Source: Arsenicicoccus dermatophilus | GTDB lineage: Bacteria; Actinomycetota; Actinomycetes; Actinomycetales; Dermatophilaceae | Reading direction: 5' to 3' | Assembly (NCBI RefSeq): GCF_022568795.1 | Contig: NZ_JAKZHU010000001.1 | Coordinates: 992,001-1,056,000, forward strand | Length of the DNA: 64,000 nucleotides | Part shown: piece after piece, positions 1-13,086 of the stretch | Layout: every line of letters begins with the position of its first letter | Position numbering within the stretch: the first letter of the stretch is position 1 | Translations under genes and position numbers: made by a program | The notes under the pieces: generated by a model | Database searches by the model: none | What the model was told of the DNA's origin: nothing | Seen by the model: only the letters and a program-made list of their open reading frames with translations

Positions 1-51
1 CCCAGCCCGACCCTCCCGACCCATCAAGCTCAGTTTCAACGAGGAGACACC

Positions 52-852
52 GTGATCGTCCACGCGTGGCCTGCCACCAGCAGCCTTCCGGCCGCGAGCG
101 GCGAGGGTTTCACCCCGCCGTCCCCGGAGGAGTTCTACGTCCCGCTGGTCGGTGACTGGTTCACCCGACCGATGCTGCTGGTCCTGATCTCGGTCGTGCT
201 GATCCTGGCCTGGCTGCTCTGGGCGACCCGGCGGGTGTCCGTGGTGCCCTCGAAGAGGCAGTGGATCCTGGAGAGCGTCTACGACTTCGTGCGCAACGGC
301 GTGGCCCGGGACATGATCGGCACCCGGGACTTCAAGCGCTTCACCCCGCTGCTGTTCTCCCTGTTCCTCTTCGTCCTGGTCAACAACTGGTTCGGTTCGC
401 TGCCCTTCGCCAACTTCCCGCCCACCGCGCGCATCGGCGTGGTGCTGCCCCTGGTCGCCATCGTCTATCTCGCCTACCACTACGCCGGCATCAAGAAGCA
501 CGGCCTGGGTGGTTACTTCTCCTCGATGGTTCCCAAGGGCATCCCCGGCTTCGTGGTGCCGGTCATCTTCGTCGTGGAGCTGATGACCTTCTTCATCACG
601 CGCCCGCTCACCCTCACCCTGCGACTGTTCGGCAACATGATGGCCGGGCACATCCTGATGGGTGTGTTCGTGCTCGGCGGCGCCTACATGCTGATGTCCG
701 GCAAGCCCGTGCTCATGGCGGGATCCATCGGCGCCTTCGGCCTCGGCTTCGGGATGCAGCTCCTGGAGCTGCTGATCCAGGCCATCCAGGCCTACGTGTT
801 CGTCATGCTGGCGGCCTCCTACCTGGGTGCCTCCGTGGCCGACGAGCACTGA
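52..852 (+). CDS. atpB: ATP synthase F0 subunit a
   Basis: Subunit a is the membrane stator subunit that forms the two proton half-channels next to the c-ring. The 266-residue product has several hydrophobic helices and the family signature in the penultimate helix (PLTLTLRLFGNMMAGH), whose arginine faces the c-ring glutamate, followed by a last helix containing QAIQAYVFVMLAASYL. The length is normal. The GTG start is 5 nt after a GAGGAGA ribosome site. It is the first gene of an atpB-E-F-H-A-G-D run on the same strand; anything upstream (such as atpI) lies outside the window. Confidence 0.97.
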   Translation: MIVHAWPATSSLPAASGEGFTPPSPEEFYVPLVGDWFTRPMLLVLISVVLILAWLLWATRRVSVVPSKRQWILESVYDFVRNGVARDMIGTRDFKRFTPLLFSLFLFVLVNNWFGSLPFANFPPTARIGVVLPLVAIVYLAYHYAGIKKHGLGGYFSSMVPKGIPGFVVPVIFVVELMTFFITRPLTLTLRLFGNMMAGHILMGVFVLGGAYMLMSGKPVLMAGSIGAFGLGFGMQLLELLIQAIQAYVFVMLAASYLGASVADEH

Positions 853-950
853 CCGATCGCTCTCCCCGCAGACCTGCTGACCACAACCGCACAACCCCCA
901 CCTCCCGGGCGGGCCGCCCCCCGGGTCACCCCTAGAGAGAGAATCCTGAG

Positions 951-1172
951 ATGCACCACTTCCTGGAGATCACCGGCTCGCTGTCCCTCATCGGCTACGG
1001 CATCGCCACGCTGGGCCCGGCCATCGCCATCGGTCTCATCTTCGCCGCCCTGCTCAACGGCATCGCGCGTCAGCCCGAGGCCGCCGGACTCATGCGTCCC
1101 CAGGCCATCCTGGGCTTCGCCGTCGCCGAGGCCCTCGCCATCCTCGCCTTCGTCGGGCTCTTCATCGCGTGA
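951..1172 (+). CDS. atpE: ATP synthase F0 subunit c
   Basis: This is the proton-carrying ring subunit. The 73 residues form a two-helix hairpin: a glycine/alanine-rich first helix, the polar loop ARQPE (residues 39-43) that contacts gamma/epsilon, and a second helix with the ion-binding glutamate at about residue 60 in the AVAEALA context. No extra glutamine suggesting sodium specificity is evident, so protons are the likely coupling ion. It starts with ATG about 100 nt after atpB, with a purine-rich AGAGAGA stretch upstream. Confidence 0.96.
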   Translation: MHHFLEITGSLSLIGYGIATLGPAIAIGLIFAALLNGIARQPEAAGLMRPQAILGFAVAEALAILAFVGLFIA

Positions 1173-1867
<695 letters not shown>

Positions 1868-1868
<1 letters not shown>

Positions 1869-2680
1869 TGCAGGGGGCATCGCGTGGAGCCCTCGTCGAG
1901 AGCCGCCGGACGCTGCAGGGGGTCCTGGACTCCGGGACCGACTGGTCCCGGCTCTCCGACGACCTCTTCGCGGTGACCTCGGTGCTGGACGGGTCCGCCA
2001 CCCTCCGCCGCGCTTTCGCCGACCCGACGCGTGACGCCGAGAGCAAGCGAGTCCTGGCTCGCCGCCTGTTCGACGGCAAGGTGACGCCCGCCGCCATCGC
2101 CGTGCTGTCCGCCGTGACGGCCCAGCGCTGGTCCAGCGAGCGCGACCTGTCCGACGCCGTCGAGCTGCTGGCCGTGGAGACCCAGGTCGCCATGGCGGTG
2201 GCCGGTCGTCGCGCGGACGACGTCGAGGAGCAGCTGTTCCGCTTCGAGCGCACGGTGGCGGGCACGCCCGCCCTGCGCGAGGCGCTCGCCGACCCGCAGG
2301 CCCCGGTCGAGAGCAAGGCCCAGCTCATCGAGCGCCTGCTCTACGGCAAGGTGCATCCCGAGACCGGCCGGCTGATCCACCAGGCGGTCACCGCGGGACG
2401 CGGCCGCAAGCTCTCGTCGACGCTCGAGGAGTACCTCGCCGTCGCGGCCGAGCGCCGTGACCAGCTCAGCGCCGTGGTCACCGTGGCCGCCCCGCTCACC
2501 GCGGAGCAGCAGTCTCGGCTGACCGCAGCCCTGGGGCGCACGTACGGGCGCGCGGTCCTGCTCAAGGTCGTCCTGGACCCCGAGGTCGTGGGCGGCATCC
2601 GGGTGCAGGTCGGCGACGAGGTCGTCGACGGCACCATCGTCACCAAGCTCGACGCAGCGCGCCGCCACTTCGGCGCCTGA
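1868..2680 (+). CDS. atpH: ATP synthase F1 subunit delta
   Basis: Delta links the top of F1 to the b stalk. The 270-residue protein has the OSCP/delta fold pattern: an N-terminal helical domain and a C-terminal region ending in the conserved segment VDPEVVGGIRVQVGDEVVDG. It is longer than the 180-residue E. coli protein, as usual in actinomycetes, where the N-terminal half is expanded. The ATG overlaps the atpF stop codon (TGATG). It is part of the atp operon. Confidence 0.94.
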
Positions 2681-2747
2681 GCGGGTCCGACGCACCACCT
2701 GACTACGAGTCGGTCCCCGCGACCGCTACGAGGAGAAGAGACACACA

Positions 2748-4382
<1,635 letters not shown>

Positions 4383-4395
4383 CCTGACGAGCAGC

Positions 4396-4437
4396 ACGGT
4401 GCCGGGGGCCTTGCCCCGGCGAGGCCCCCGGCACCGT
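4396..4437 (+). promoter_or_regulatory. 15-bp hairpin between atpA and atpG
   Basis: A perfect 15-bp inverted repeat (4396-4410 with 4423-4437) encloses a 12-nt loop. The stem is almost all G/C. No U-tract follows, and atpG begins 56 nt downstream on the same strand. It may act as a partial terminator, an mRNA processing or stability element, or a device lowering atpG-atpD output relative to the upstream genes. The structure is seen directly; its role is inferred. Confidence 0.55.
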
Positions 4438-4492
4438 ACTCGTCGGCCAGTGACACCCCGGACACGACAGACAGCAGAGAGGCGGCAACTAC

Positions 4493-6909
<2,417 letters not shown>

Positions 6910-6930
6910 TCAGCTAGTCGCACCACCCAT

Positions 6931-6971
6931 GGCATCGGGGCCGTCACCGTCGAGGTGACGGCCCCGATGCC
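6931..6971 (+). terminator. Strong hairpin ending the atpB-D transcription unit
   Basis: An 18-bp perfect stem (6931-6948 with 6954-6971) has a 5-nt loop and lies 22 nt after the atpD stop. It has no U-tract, as is common for terminator hairpins in GC-rich actinomycetes. It would end atp transcription before the polysaccharide cluster and isolate atpD from atpC. Confidence 0.8.
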
Positions 6972-7023
6972 GATCGTCGCGACCGCCCCACCACCCGCCG
7001 TACCGATCTCGAAGGAGACCTGC

Positions 7024-8013
7024 GTGGCACCGCGCCGCCCCATCCTGTCGACCGTGGGAGACCCCGACACACCTGCCTGGGGGGAGCGCATGGAGGCCGC
7101 ACACCCGGAGCTGGGGCACCCCGCCCGGTCGCTCGTCGACCTGTTCCGCCGATCGCCCCACCGCCAGGCGCTGGTGCTGCGCGGCTCGGTCACCATGGGC
7201 GAGTGGTACCGCGACCTGGTGTTCGCCCTCGCCCTGCGCTGGCACCCCCACCCCCCGCGGACCCTGATGACCGACGCCACGTGGGAGCCGCGCAGCCGGT
7301 CGCTGACGGCCAGGTTCCCTTGGCTCGAGCCGGTCATCCCCGCCGTCGCCCGGGTGCTCATCCGGGCGCTGGACGGGCCGCACATGAAGTTCGCCGTGCT
7401 GTCGGAGGGCGAGCGCACGACCTTCAGCGAGCAGTGGGGGATCCCCGAGGAACGGGTGGTGTTCACCCCCTTCCCGATGACGCTCTACGAGGACTTCGAC
7501 CGGCCGGTCACGTCGGGGGACTACATCTTCGCCGGCGGGAACTCGCTGCGGGACTACGACCTGCTGGCGGAGGCCGTGCGGGGGACCGGTATCCGGGTGC
7601 GGGTGGCCACCACCTGGCGGCCCGAGGTGCCGTGCCCCGAGCTGGAGGTCGGTCCCACGAGCCACGAGGAGTTCGTCGACCTGCTGGCGGGCTGCCGCGC
7701 CATGGTGCTGCCCCTGCAGAGCTCGGTGCGCAGCGCCGGCCAGCAGACCTACCTGAACGCGATGGTCCTCGGCAAGCCGGTCGTCGTGACGGAGGGACTG
7801 GGCGTCACCGACTACATCACCCCGGGGGTGACCGGCGTGGTGGTCTCCCGGGACGTCGACAGCCTGCGAGCCGCCCTGCGCCACGTCATGGACCCGGCCA
7901 ACGCTCCGGAGTATGCCGAGATGGGGCGGCGGGCCCGTGCGGACGTCAAGGCGCGGTTCATGCCGGAGCACTACGTGGAGTCGATCCTGGCGGTGCTGGG
8001 CTACCGCCCCTGA
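7024..8013 (+). CDS. GT-B fold glycosyltransferase (family 4-like)
   Basis: This is a probable cytoplasmic sugar transferase of the polysaccharide cluster. The 329-residue product has a Rossmann-like C-terminal half with DYIFAGGNSLRDYDLL, ELEVGPTSHEEFVDLLAGCRAMVLPL and LNAMVLGKPVVVTEGLGVTDYI, the layout of the nucleotide-sugar binding domain of GT-B enzymes; the N-terminal acceptor domain is weakly conserved. GTG 7024 is chosen because GGAG lies 7 nt upstream. An upstream in-frame start at 6955 would overlap the atpD terminator. It is the only gene of the cluster's left end on the plus strand and converges on the next gene. Sugar specificity cannot be read from the sequence. Confidence 0.8.
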   Translation: MAPRRPILSTVGDPDTPAWGERMEAAHPELGHPARSLVDLFRRSPHRQALVLRGSVTMGEWYRDLVFALALRWHPHPPRTLMTDATWEPRSRSLTARFPWLEPVIPAVARVLIRALDGPHMKFAVLSEGERTTFSEQWGIPEERVVFTPFPMTLYEDFDRPVTSGDYIFAGGNSLRDYDLLAEAVRGTGIRVRVATTWRPEVPCPELEVGPTSHEEFVDLLAGCRAMVLPLQSSVRSAGQQTYLNAMVLGKPVVVTEGLGVTDYITPGVTGVVVSRDVDSLRAALRHVMDPANAPEYAEMGRRARADVKARFMPEHYVESILAVLGYRP

Positions 8014-8043
8014 CCCGCCCGACAGGGCGCGGGGTGAGCCGGG

Positions 8044-9294
8044 TCAGCGCACCGACCGCAGGAAGTCCGCCATGGCAGGACCGGCCGTCTGCGGGGTGAA
8101 CTCCTCCAGGACGCGGGCGCGCCCGGCTCGGCCCTGGGCGGCTCGTCGCTGCGGGTCGGCGGCCTCGTCGGCCAGGGCATCGGCCAGCGCGTCGCCCCGG
8201 CCCGCGGGGATGACCCGGCCCATCTCCTGGTCAGCCACCAGCTCGGTGACGCCGGCGATCCGGGTGGTCACGACCGGCAGCTCGGTGGCGAGCGCCTCCA
8301 TCAGCACCACGGGCAGCCCTTCCTGGAAGGACGGCAGGCAGAACACGTCGGCCCAGTGGTAGTGCTCGGGAAGGTGGTCCTGCCCGACCGCCCCGGCCAG
8401 CTCGACGAGCTCGCCCAGGTCCTGCCGGGCGATCTGCTCCCGCAGCGAGTCCTCCAGCGGACCCGAGCCGATGATCCGCACCTGGACCGGGATGCCGCGG
8501 TCGCGCAGGCGCCGGACGGCGTCGAGGAGGACCGGTCCGCCCTTCTCCGGGACCAGGCGGCCGACATACAGCACCCGCAGGGGAGCGCCCTCCCGGCCGG
8601 CGCGGCCGTCGGCCGGCGGCCGGTAGCGGTCCGCGTCGACGGTCATCCGGACCAGGGCCAGCTTGTCCCACTCGCCGGGCTCCACCATGCGCATCAGCTG
8701 GCTGCGGCAGAAGTCGGAGATGCACGAGACGCCGGACGCGGACCGGACCTTGGCCGGCAGGTCGAAGCGGTCGACCGCCTCGAACTCGGTCGGCCCGTGC
8801 ATGGTGAAGGACCAGCGCCACCCGGCCTCCGGACCGTCCAGGTCCCGGCCGAGGGTGACCACGTGGCGGGCGACGTCGGCGGACACGTTGGCGAAGTGGG
8901 CGTGGACGTGGCGCAGCCCGCGGCGCCGCATCAGGTCGTAGAGCACGACCGCCTCGCCGAGGTAGAACACCTGCCACAGGCGTGCCTTGGGGGTGGCCTC
9001 CCCGGTGCGCAGCGCGGTGCCGAGCAGTCGGCCCCATGCGCCGGCGTCGCGGCGCAGGACGCCCAGGTGGGCACGGGCCCAGGTCAGGGCGGACGCGGTC
9101 TTCACCGGGGTGGTCGTCGCCGCGTCGGCGCGCATCGCCTGCGAGTGCAGCTGCTCGGCCGGGGTCTCGTTGATGGTGAAGGTGTCGACCTGGGCGCCGA
9201 GGCCGCGCAGGGCCAGCACCTCGCGCTCGATGAAGGCGTGCGACAGGGCTGGGTAGGCGCTGACGAGATAGGCCACCCGCAGGGGTGCGGTCAT
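8044..9294 (-). CDS. Glycosyltransferase family 4, colanic acid WcaL-like
   Basis: A 416-residue retaining glycosyltransferase of GT-B fold. It begins MTAPLRVAYLVSAYPALSHAF, typical of the WcaL/AmsK-like subgroup acting on lipid-linked oligosaccharides. The C-terminal domain has LRVLYVGRLVPEKGGPVLLDAV, then the EX7E-type segment SFQEGLPVVLMEALATELPVV. ATG 9294 is preceded by GAGGAGG at 5 nt; more upstream starts lack a ribosome site. It heads the 3' end of a three-gene leftward run (10195, 9341, 8044). Confidence 0.88.
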   Translation of the reverse strand: MTAPLRVAYLVSAYPALSHAFIEREVLALRGLGAQVDTFTINETPAEQLHSQAMRADAATTTPVKTASALTWARAHLGVLRRDAGAWGRLLGTALRTGEATPKARLWQVFYLGEAVVLYDLMRRRGLRHVHAHFANVSADVARHVVTLGRDLDGPEAGWRWSFTMHGPTEFEAVDRFDLPAKVRSASGVSCISDFCRSQLMRMVEPGEWDKLALVRMTVDADRYRPPADGRAGREGAPLRVLYVGRLVPEKGGPVLLDAVRRLRDRGIPVQVRIIGSGPLEDSLREQIARQDLGELVELAGAVGQDHLPEHYHWADVFCLPSFQEGLPVVLMEALATELPVVTTRIAGVTELVADQEMGRVIPAGRGDALADALADEAADPQRRAAQGRAGRARVLEEFTPQTAGPAMADFLRSVR

Positions 9295-9340
9295 GGGTTC
9301 CTCCTCGCGGCCGGGGCCGCGTCGTGGGCTGGCTCGGTGC

Positions 9341-10198
9341 TCAGCGGGTCGAGGTGTCGCGCTCCCACTGCGTGGCGGACGCACGCCGGGCGCGCCACCG
9401 GGCGACCACGGTGACGGCGAGATAGACGAGCACGGCCGGTATGGCGGCAGGACTGCGCCGCACCAGCCGGACGATCGCGGACACGGTCCCGCCGGTCGAC
9501 GGGGTGAAGTCGCCCTCGGCGGCCTCCGGCCCGTGCTCGGCGAGCTGGCGGTTGCCCTTGGCGACGCGCACCCGCACCCTGAGCAGGTTGGTCAGCGTGC
9601 GCGGGACCTGGACGAGGAAGGTGCTCGGGACGACGACCCGCTCCTCGGCGGAGAACAGCCGCTGGACGAAGAGGTCGTCGCTCGTCAGGTCCGGGAAGCG
9701 GTCGAACCTCGCCCGCCCGGCGGCGTTGAGCCCGTAGACCCCGAGGCCCACGAGCTTGTTCTGCACGTAGGGCAGCTCGGCGAAGACCGAGTAGAACGCC
9801 CGCACGGGCCAGCTGGAGCCGGTGGTGGCGAACTGCACCGTGGGGCCGCTGGTGATCGCGCGGTCGGTGTCGAGCGCGCTGATCATGTCGCGCAGGGCCT
9901 CGCGGGACAGGACGATGTCGGCGTCGAGGTAGATCCGGGGGAAGGTCCGCGCGGCCTCGTCCCCGGCGTTGAGCGCGGCGACCTTGGAGGGGGTGGCGAG
10001 GTCGAGGACGCGCACCCCGGGGAAGGCCCGGGCCCGCTCGACGGTGTCGTCGGTGCAGCCGTTGGCGGCGACGACCACGTCGAGGGGGATCTCGCCGGCC
10101 GCGGTGCGCAGCGCCTGCAGGCAGTCCGAGATGACCCGGCCCTCGTCGTGCGCCGGGATGATCACGCTCGCCCGGGGGCGGGCGGAGTCGAAGGTCAC
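9341..10198 (-). CDS. Glycosyltransferase family 2, membrane-anchored
   Basis: A 285-residue GT-A enzyme. The start ASVIIPAHDEG is the family 2 N-terminal motif; AANGCTDDT and the DXD-type IYLDADIVL bind nucleotide-sugar and metal. A hydrophobic helix near the C-terminus (AAIPAVLVYLAVTVVARW) suggests attachment to the inner face of the membrane. Its GTG start overlaps the stop of the upstream glycosyltransferase in a GTGA arrangement, so the two are translationally coupled. A longer reading from 10687 is only an artefact of the overlapping frame. Confidence 0.87.
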   Translation of the reverse strand: MTFDSARPRASVIIPAHDEGRVISDCLQALRTAAGEIPLDVVVAANGCTDDTVERARAFPGVRVLDLATPSKVAALNAGDEAARTFPRIYLDADIVLSREALRDMISALDTDRAITSGPTVQFATTGSSWPVRAFYSVFAELPYVQNKLVGLGVYGLNAAGRARFDRFPDLTSDDLFVQRLFSAEERVVVPSTFLVQVPRTLTNLLRVRVRVAKGNRQLAEHGPEAAEGDFTPSTGGTVSAIVRLVRRSPAAIPAVLVYLAVTVVARWRARRASATQWERDTSTR

Positions 10199-11184
10199 CG
10201 GCTCTGGCCCTCGGCGGCGCGACCGGTCTCCAGGTCGGTGGTGGCCAGGCGGCGGGCGTAGGCCTGGGCCGCCAGGGGGATACGTCCGACCAGCTCGGCC
10301 TTGAGGCGGATCCGGCGGGCGCTCGGCATCAGGCGGGCCGCGAGCGCGAACCGCTCCGCGGCGGTGGCGCGGTCGCCGGCCCGCAGGGCGGCCTCGCCGA
10401 GGTCGATCTGCTGCATGGCCGACCCCTGGGACAGGCGCAGGTCGAGGAAGGCACGCTCCGGCGGGCTCAGCCGGTCGCCGTGCCGGTCGGCCACGTGGCG
10501 CAGCACCTGCTGCTCCCCGGCATACATCCGCTCCCGCTGGGTGGACAGGCTGCCCGCGCCGCGGCGGTAGAACGCCTGGCGCTCGGTGACGAAGTGCGCG
10601 GTCCAGCCGCGGAAGATCGCCTGTGCCCAGAAGTCGTAGTCCTCGCACACCGGCATCGACTCGTCGTAGCCCCCGAGCTCGTCCCACAGAGCCTTGGGGT
10701 AGACCGAGAAGATGGAGACGAAGTTGTTCTCCAGGATCTGCATCCGCTGGCGCGCCGCGCCCGGGGTGCCGGACGGCAGGACCGCGCGGCCCTCGACGAA
10801 GCCGGCAGGTGTCAGCAGGTGCGCGTCGCAGGTGACGAAGGAGCGCGGGTCACCGGCCGCCAGCCAGGTGCGCACCGCCGTCTCGAGGTACGGCGGCAGC
10901 CAGACGTCGTCGGCGTCGAGCAGGGCGATCAGCTCGCCCCTGGCGGCGCGGATCGCGGTGTTGCGCGCGGCCGAGACGCCGCGGTTGGGCTGGGTGATGA
11001 CGCGCACCCGGTCTGCGTAGGCCGCGGCCACGGCCTCGGTGCGGTCCGTGGCGCCGTCGACCACCACGATGATCTCGACCTCGGGGTAGCTCTGCGTGAG
11101 AGCGCTGGAGATGGCCGCTCCGACGACGTCCTGCGCCTGGTAGGCCGGGATGACGACGGAGACGAGCGGTTGCCGTCCGAGCAC
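10195..11184 (-). CDS. Glycosyltransferase family 2
   Basis: A GT-A enzyme of about 329 residues. PLVSVVIPAYQAQDVVGAAI, IIVVVDGATDRTE and LIALLDADDVWLPPYL mark the family 2 fold with its acidic metal-binding motif. The C-terminal part has helical, TPR-like character (GEAALRAGDRATAAERFALAARL), as in other exopolysaccharide family 2 enzymes. GTG 11184 has a GGAAGGG site at 6 nt; the alternative ATG at 11241 lacks one. It is the first gene of the leftward run and diverges from the flippase gene. Confidence 0.86.
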   Translation of the reverse strand: MLGRQPLVSVVIPAYQAQDVVGAAISSALTQSYPEVEIIVVVDGATDRTEAVAAAYADRVRVITQPNRGVSAARNTAIRAARGELIALLDADDVWLPPYLETAVRTWLAAGDPRSFVTCDAHLLTPAGFVEGRAVLPSGTPGAARQRMQILENNFVSIFSVYPKALWDELGGYDESMPVCEDYDFWAQAIFRGWTAHFVTERQAFYRRGAGSLSTQRERMYAGEQQVLRHVADRHGDRLSPPERAFLDLRLSQGSAMQQIDLGEAALRAGDRATAAERFALAARLMPSARRIRLKAELVGRIPLAAQAYARRLATTDLETGRAAEGQSR

Positions 11185-11350
11185 GTGGAACCCTTCCGTG
11201 GCGGGGGAGGGCACCGTCCGCGGCCCCCTGCTGACGACCATGGTATGCGGCCGTCCCGGCCGGGAGGGGACAGGTCCTCACCGCGCCCCTCACCTCGGCA
11301 CTTCCGCCGAACGACATGGTGGTCCCAGCGCGGTTCCGTACGATGGGCGC

Positions 11351-11425
11351 GTGTACCCCCATCCCTGGAACGCGCCGAGCCGCCTGCCCGCGAGCGGGAG
11401 CCGTCGTCCCAGGGGCCGCTCGTGA
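11351..11425 (+). CDS. Possible 24-residue leader peptide upstream of flippase
   Basis: A GTG codon at 11351 lies exactly 6 nt after TACGAT (11339-11344), the arrangement of leaderless actinomycete mRNAs. The 24-codon frame it opens (beginning VYPHPWN) ends in a TGA at 11423-11425 that overlaps the flippase GTG start (11422) as GTGA. This looks like a leaderless upstream frame that delivers ribosomes to the flippase start, which has only a weak AGGGG site. No protein family supports it, so it is positional inference. Confidence 0.4.
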   Translation: MYPHPWNAPSRLPASGSRRPRGRS

Positions 11426-13026
11426 GTGCCGATCCGGAGGCCTACGCCTCTCCCGAGGGCTACCCCGACCCGGCCGCCGCGGCCCATCAGCCGCCGCCCC
11501 CGTCGTCGGCGGCGAAGACCCTCCTGCGCGGGGCGAGCTGGCAGACCGTGGCCCAGGTGGCGCCCCTGGCGCTGAACCTGCTCCTGACGCCGGTGGTCCT
11601 GGGCTACTTCGGGCTCGAGGCCTACGGCAAGTTCCTGCTCGTCAACAGCCTCGTGGGTGCCATGGCGACCTTCGACGGCGGCATCGGGGCGAGCGCCCAG
11701 CGCTACTTCACGCTGTATGCCGGCAAGGACGAGCGGGACCGGATCACCAGCCTGCTCGTGTCCCTGCTGGGGATCATCACCGTCGTGTCGGTCGTGGTGT
11801 TCGCCGGGCTGTGGAACGCCGCCCACCCGATCCTGGCCTTCTTCAAGACCTCCGACCGGCTGATGCCGGAGACGGCCTATCTGTTCCGCACGATGGTGGT
11901 CGTGGTCGGGGTGGCGCTCGTGCGCCAGCTGTTCGCCTGCGTGCTGTTCGCCATGCAGAAGTTCTCGGTCCCGAGCATCACCGGCCTGGTCGGTCACGCG
12001 ATCTACGCCACCGGTCTGCTCCTGACGATCCACCTCGACCTGGGGCTCTACGGCGTCGCCTACACCTTCATGGTCCAGCAGGTGATGAGCACCCTGCTCA
12101 TCGTCCCGAGCGCCATGCGCTTCCTGACCTTCCGCCGGTTCCGGTTCCTCACCGGGGCCGAGACGCGCGAGTTCTTCGGCTACGCCTGGAAGGCGCAGAT
12201 CGCGTCGGTGCTGGAGATGGCCGGGCTGCAGGGCGACATGCTCATCGTGCAGCGCTTCGCCTCGCCGTATGCCGCGATCTTCGGCACCGGCTCGCAGTTC
12301 GCCATGCAGCTGCGGATGCTGCCCACCAACGCCGGCACCCCGATCCAGGCGACCCTCGGTCGCTGGGTGGGGGAGAACGGCGCCGAGGACACCCTGCCGA
12401 AGTTCGAGAAGATCCAGAGGCTGTGGGTGACGGTGGTGTCGGGCTGGGTGGCCGTGGGGGTGCCGGCGTGCCTGTTCGGCGTGGTGGAGTGGCTCCGGAT
12501 GCCGTCGCCGCTGCCGGGTCAGGTGGCCGCGCTCGCGCTCGCGGGTCACTTCTTCCCGCTGCTGGCGCTGCCGACGATCCTGTGGGTCCTCACCCTCGGC
12601 CACCCCGAGATCGACATGCGCTACGGCTTCGTCAACGTGACGCTGAACCTCGCGCTCACCGCGGCGGTCATCGTGCCCTTCGGGGTGCTCGGCTCGGTCG
12701 CGGCGACCGTGACCGCCCAGTTCGTGTCCCTGCTCTACCTGCTGCACCAGGTGCGTCGTCACCTGCCGCTGCCGCCGCGCCCGCCGCTGATCCACGTGCC
12801 CGTGCTCGAGATGATCTTCGCCGCGTCCATCTCCTACCTGGGGGTGTATGGCGTGAGCCGCATCATCGAGATGGGCTACCTGCCCAAGGGCGGGCTCGGC
12901 CTCGTCGTCTGCGGGCTGGGGGCGGTTCCCGCCGTCCTGGCCTACGTCTGGGCGACAGTAGGGTTCCGATCCGCCATCACCATGGTCAAGCAACGGCGTG
13001 GCGGGGACGACCTGGCCGCGGCGTGA
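11422..13026 (+). CDS. Polysaccharide flippase, Wzx/MOP superfamily
   Basis: Wzx-type proteins translocate undecaprenyl-linked repeat units across the membrane. The 534-residue product has a short Pro/Ala-rich N-terminal tail and then about 12-14 hydrophobic helices, starting with LLRGASWQTVAQVAPLALNL, a typical first segment of the polysaccharide biosynthesis subfamily. The reading frame extends upstream, but only from 11422 does the protein look like the family. The codon overlaps a short upstream frame. Followed by a lipoprotein gene 60 nt later on the same strand. Confidence 0.87.
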   Translation: MSADPEAYASPEGYPDPAAAAHQPPPPSSAAKTLLRGASWQTVAQVAPLALNLLLTPVVLGYFGLEAYGKFLLVNSLVGAMATFDGGIGASAQRYFTLYAGKDERDRITSLLVSLLGIITVVSVVVFAGLWNAAHPILAFFKTSDRLMPETAYLFRTMVVVVGVALVRQLFACVLFAMQKFSVPSITGLVGHAIYATGLLLTIHLDLGLYGVAYTFMVQQVMSTLLIVPSAMRFLTFRRFRFLTGAETREFFGYAWKAQIASVLEMAGLQGDMLIVQRFASPYAAIFGTGSQFAMQLRMLPTNAGTPIQATLGRWVGENGAEDTLPKFEKIQRLWVTVVSGWVAVGVPACLFGVVEWLRMPSPLPGQVAALALAGHFFPLLALPTILWVLTLGHPEIDMRYGFVNVTLNLALTAAVIVPFGVLGSVAATVTAQFVSLLYLLHQVRRHLPLPPRPPLIHVPVLEMIFAASISYLGVYGVSRIIEMGYLPKGGLGLVVCGLGAVPAVLAYVWATVGFRSAITMVKQRRGGDDLAAA

Positions 13027-13086
13027 CCCGTCCTGCCCGCTTCGAGCCGCACCGCCCTGCCTGCACAACCAACAGGAGCTCCCGAC

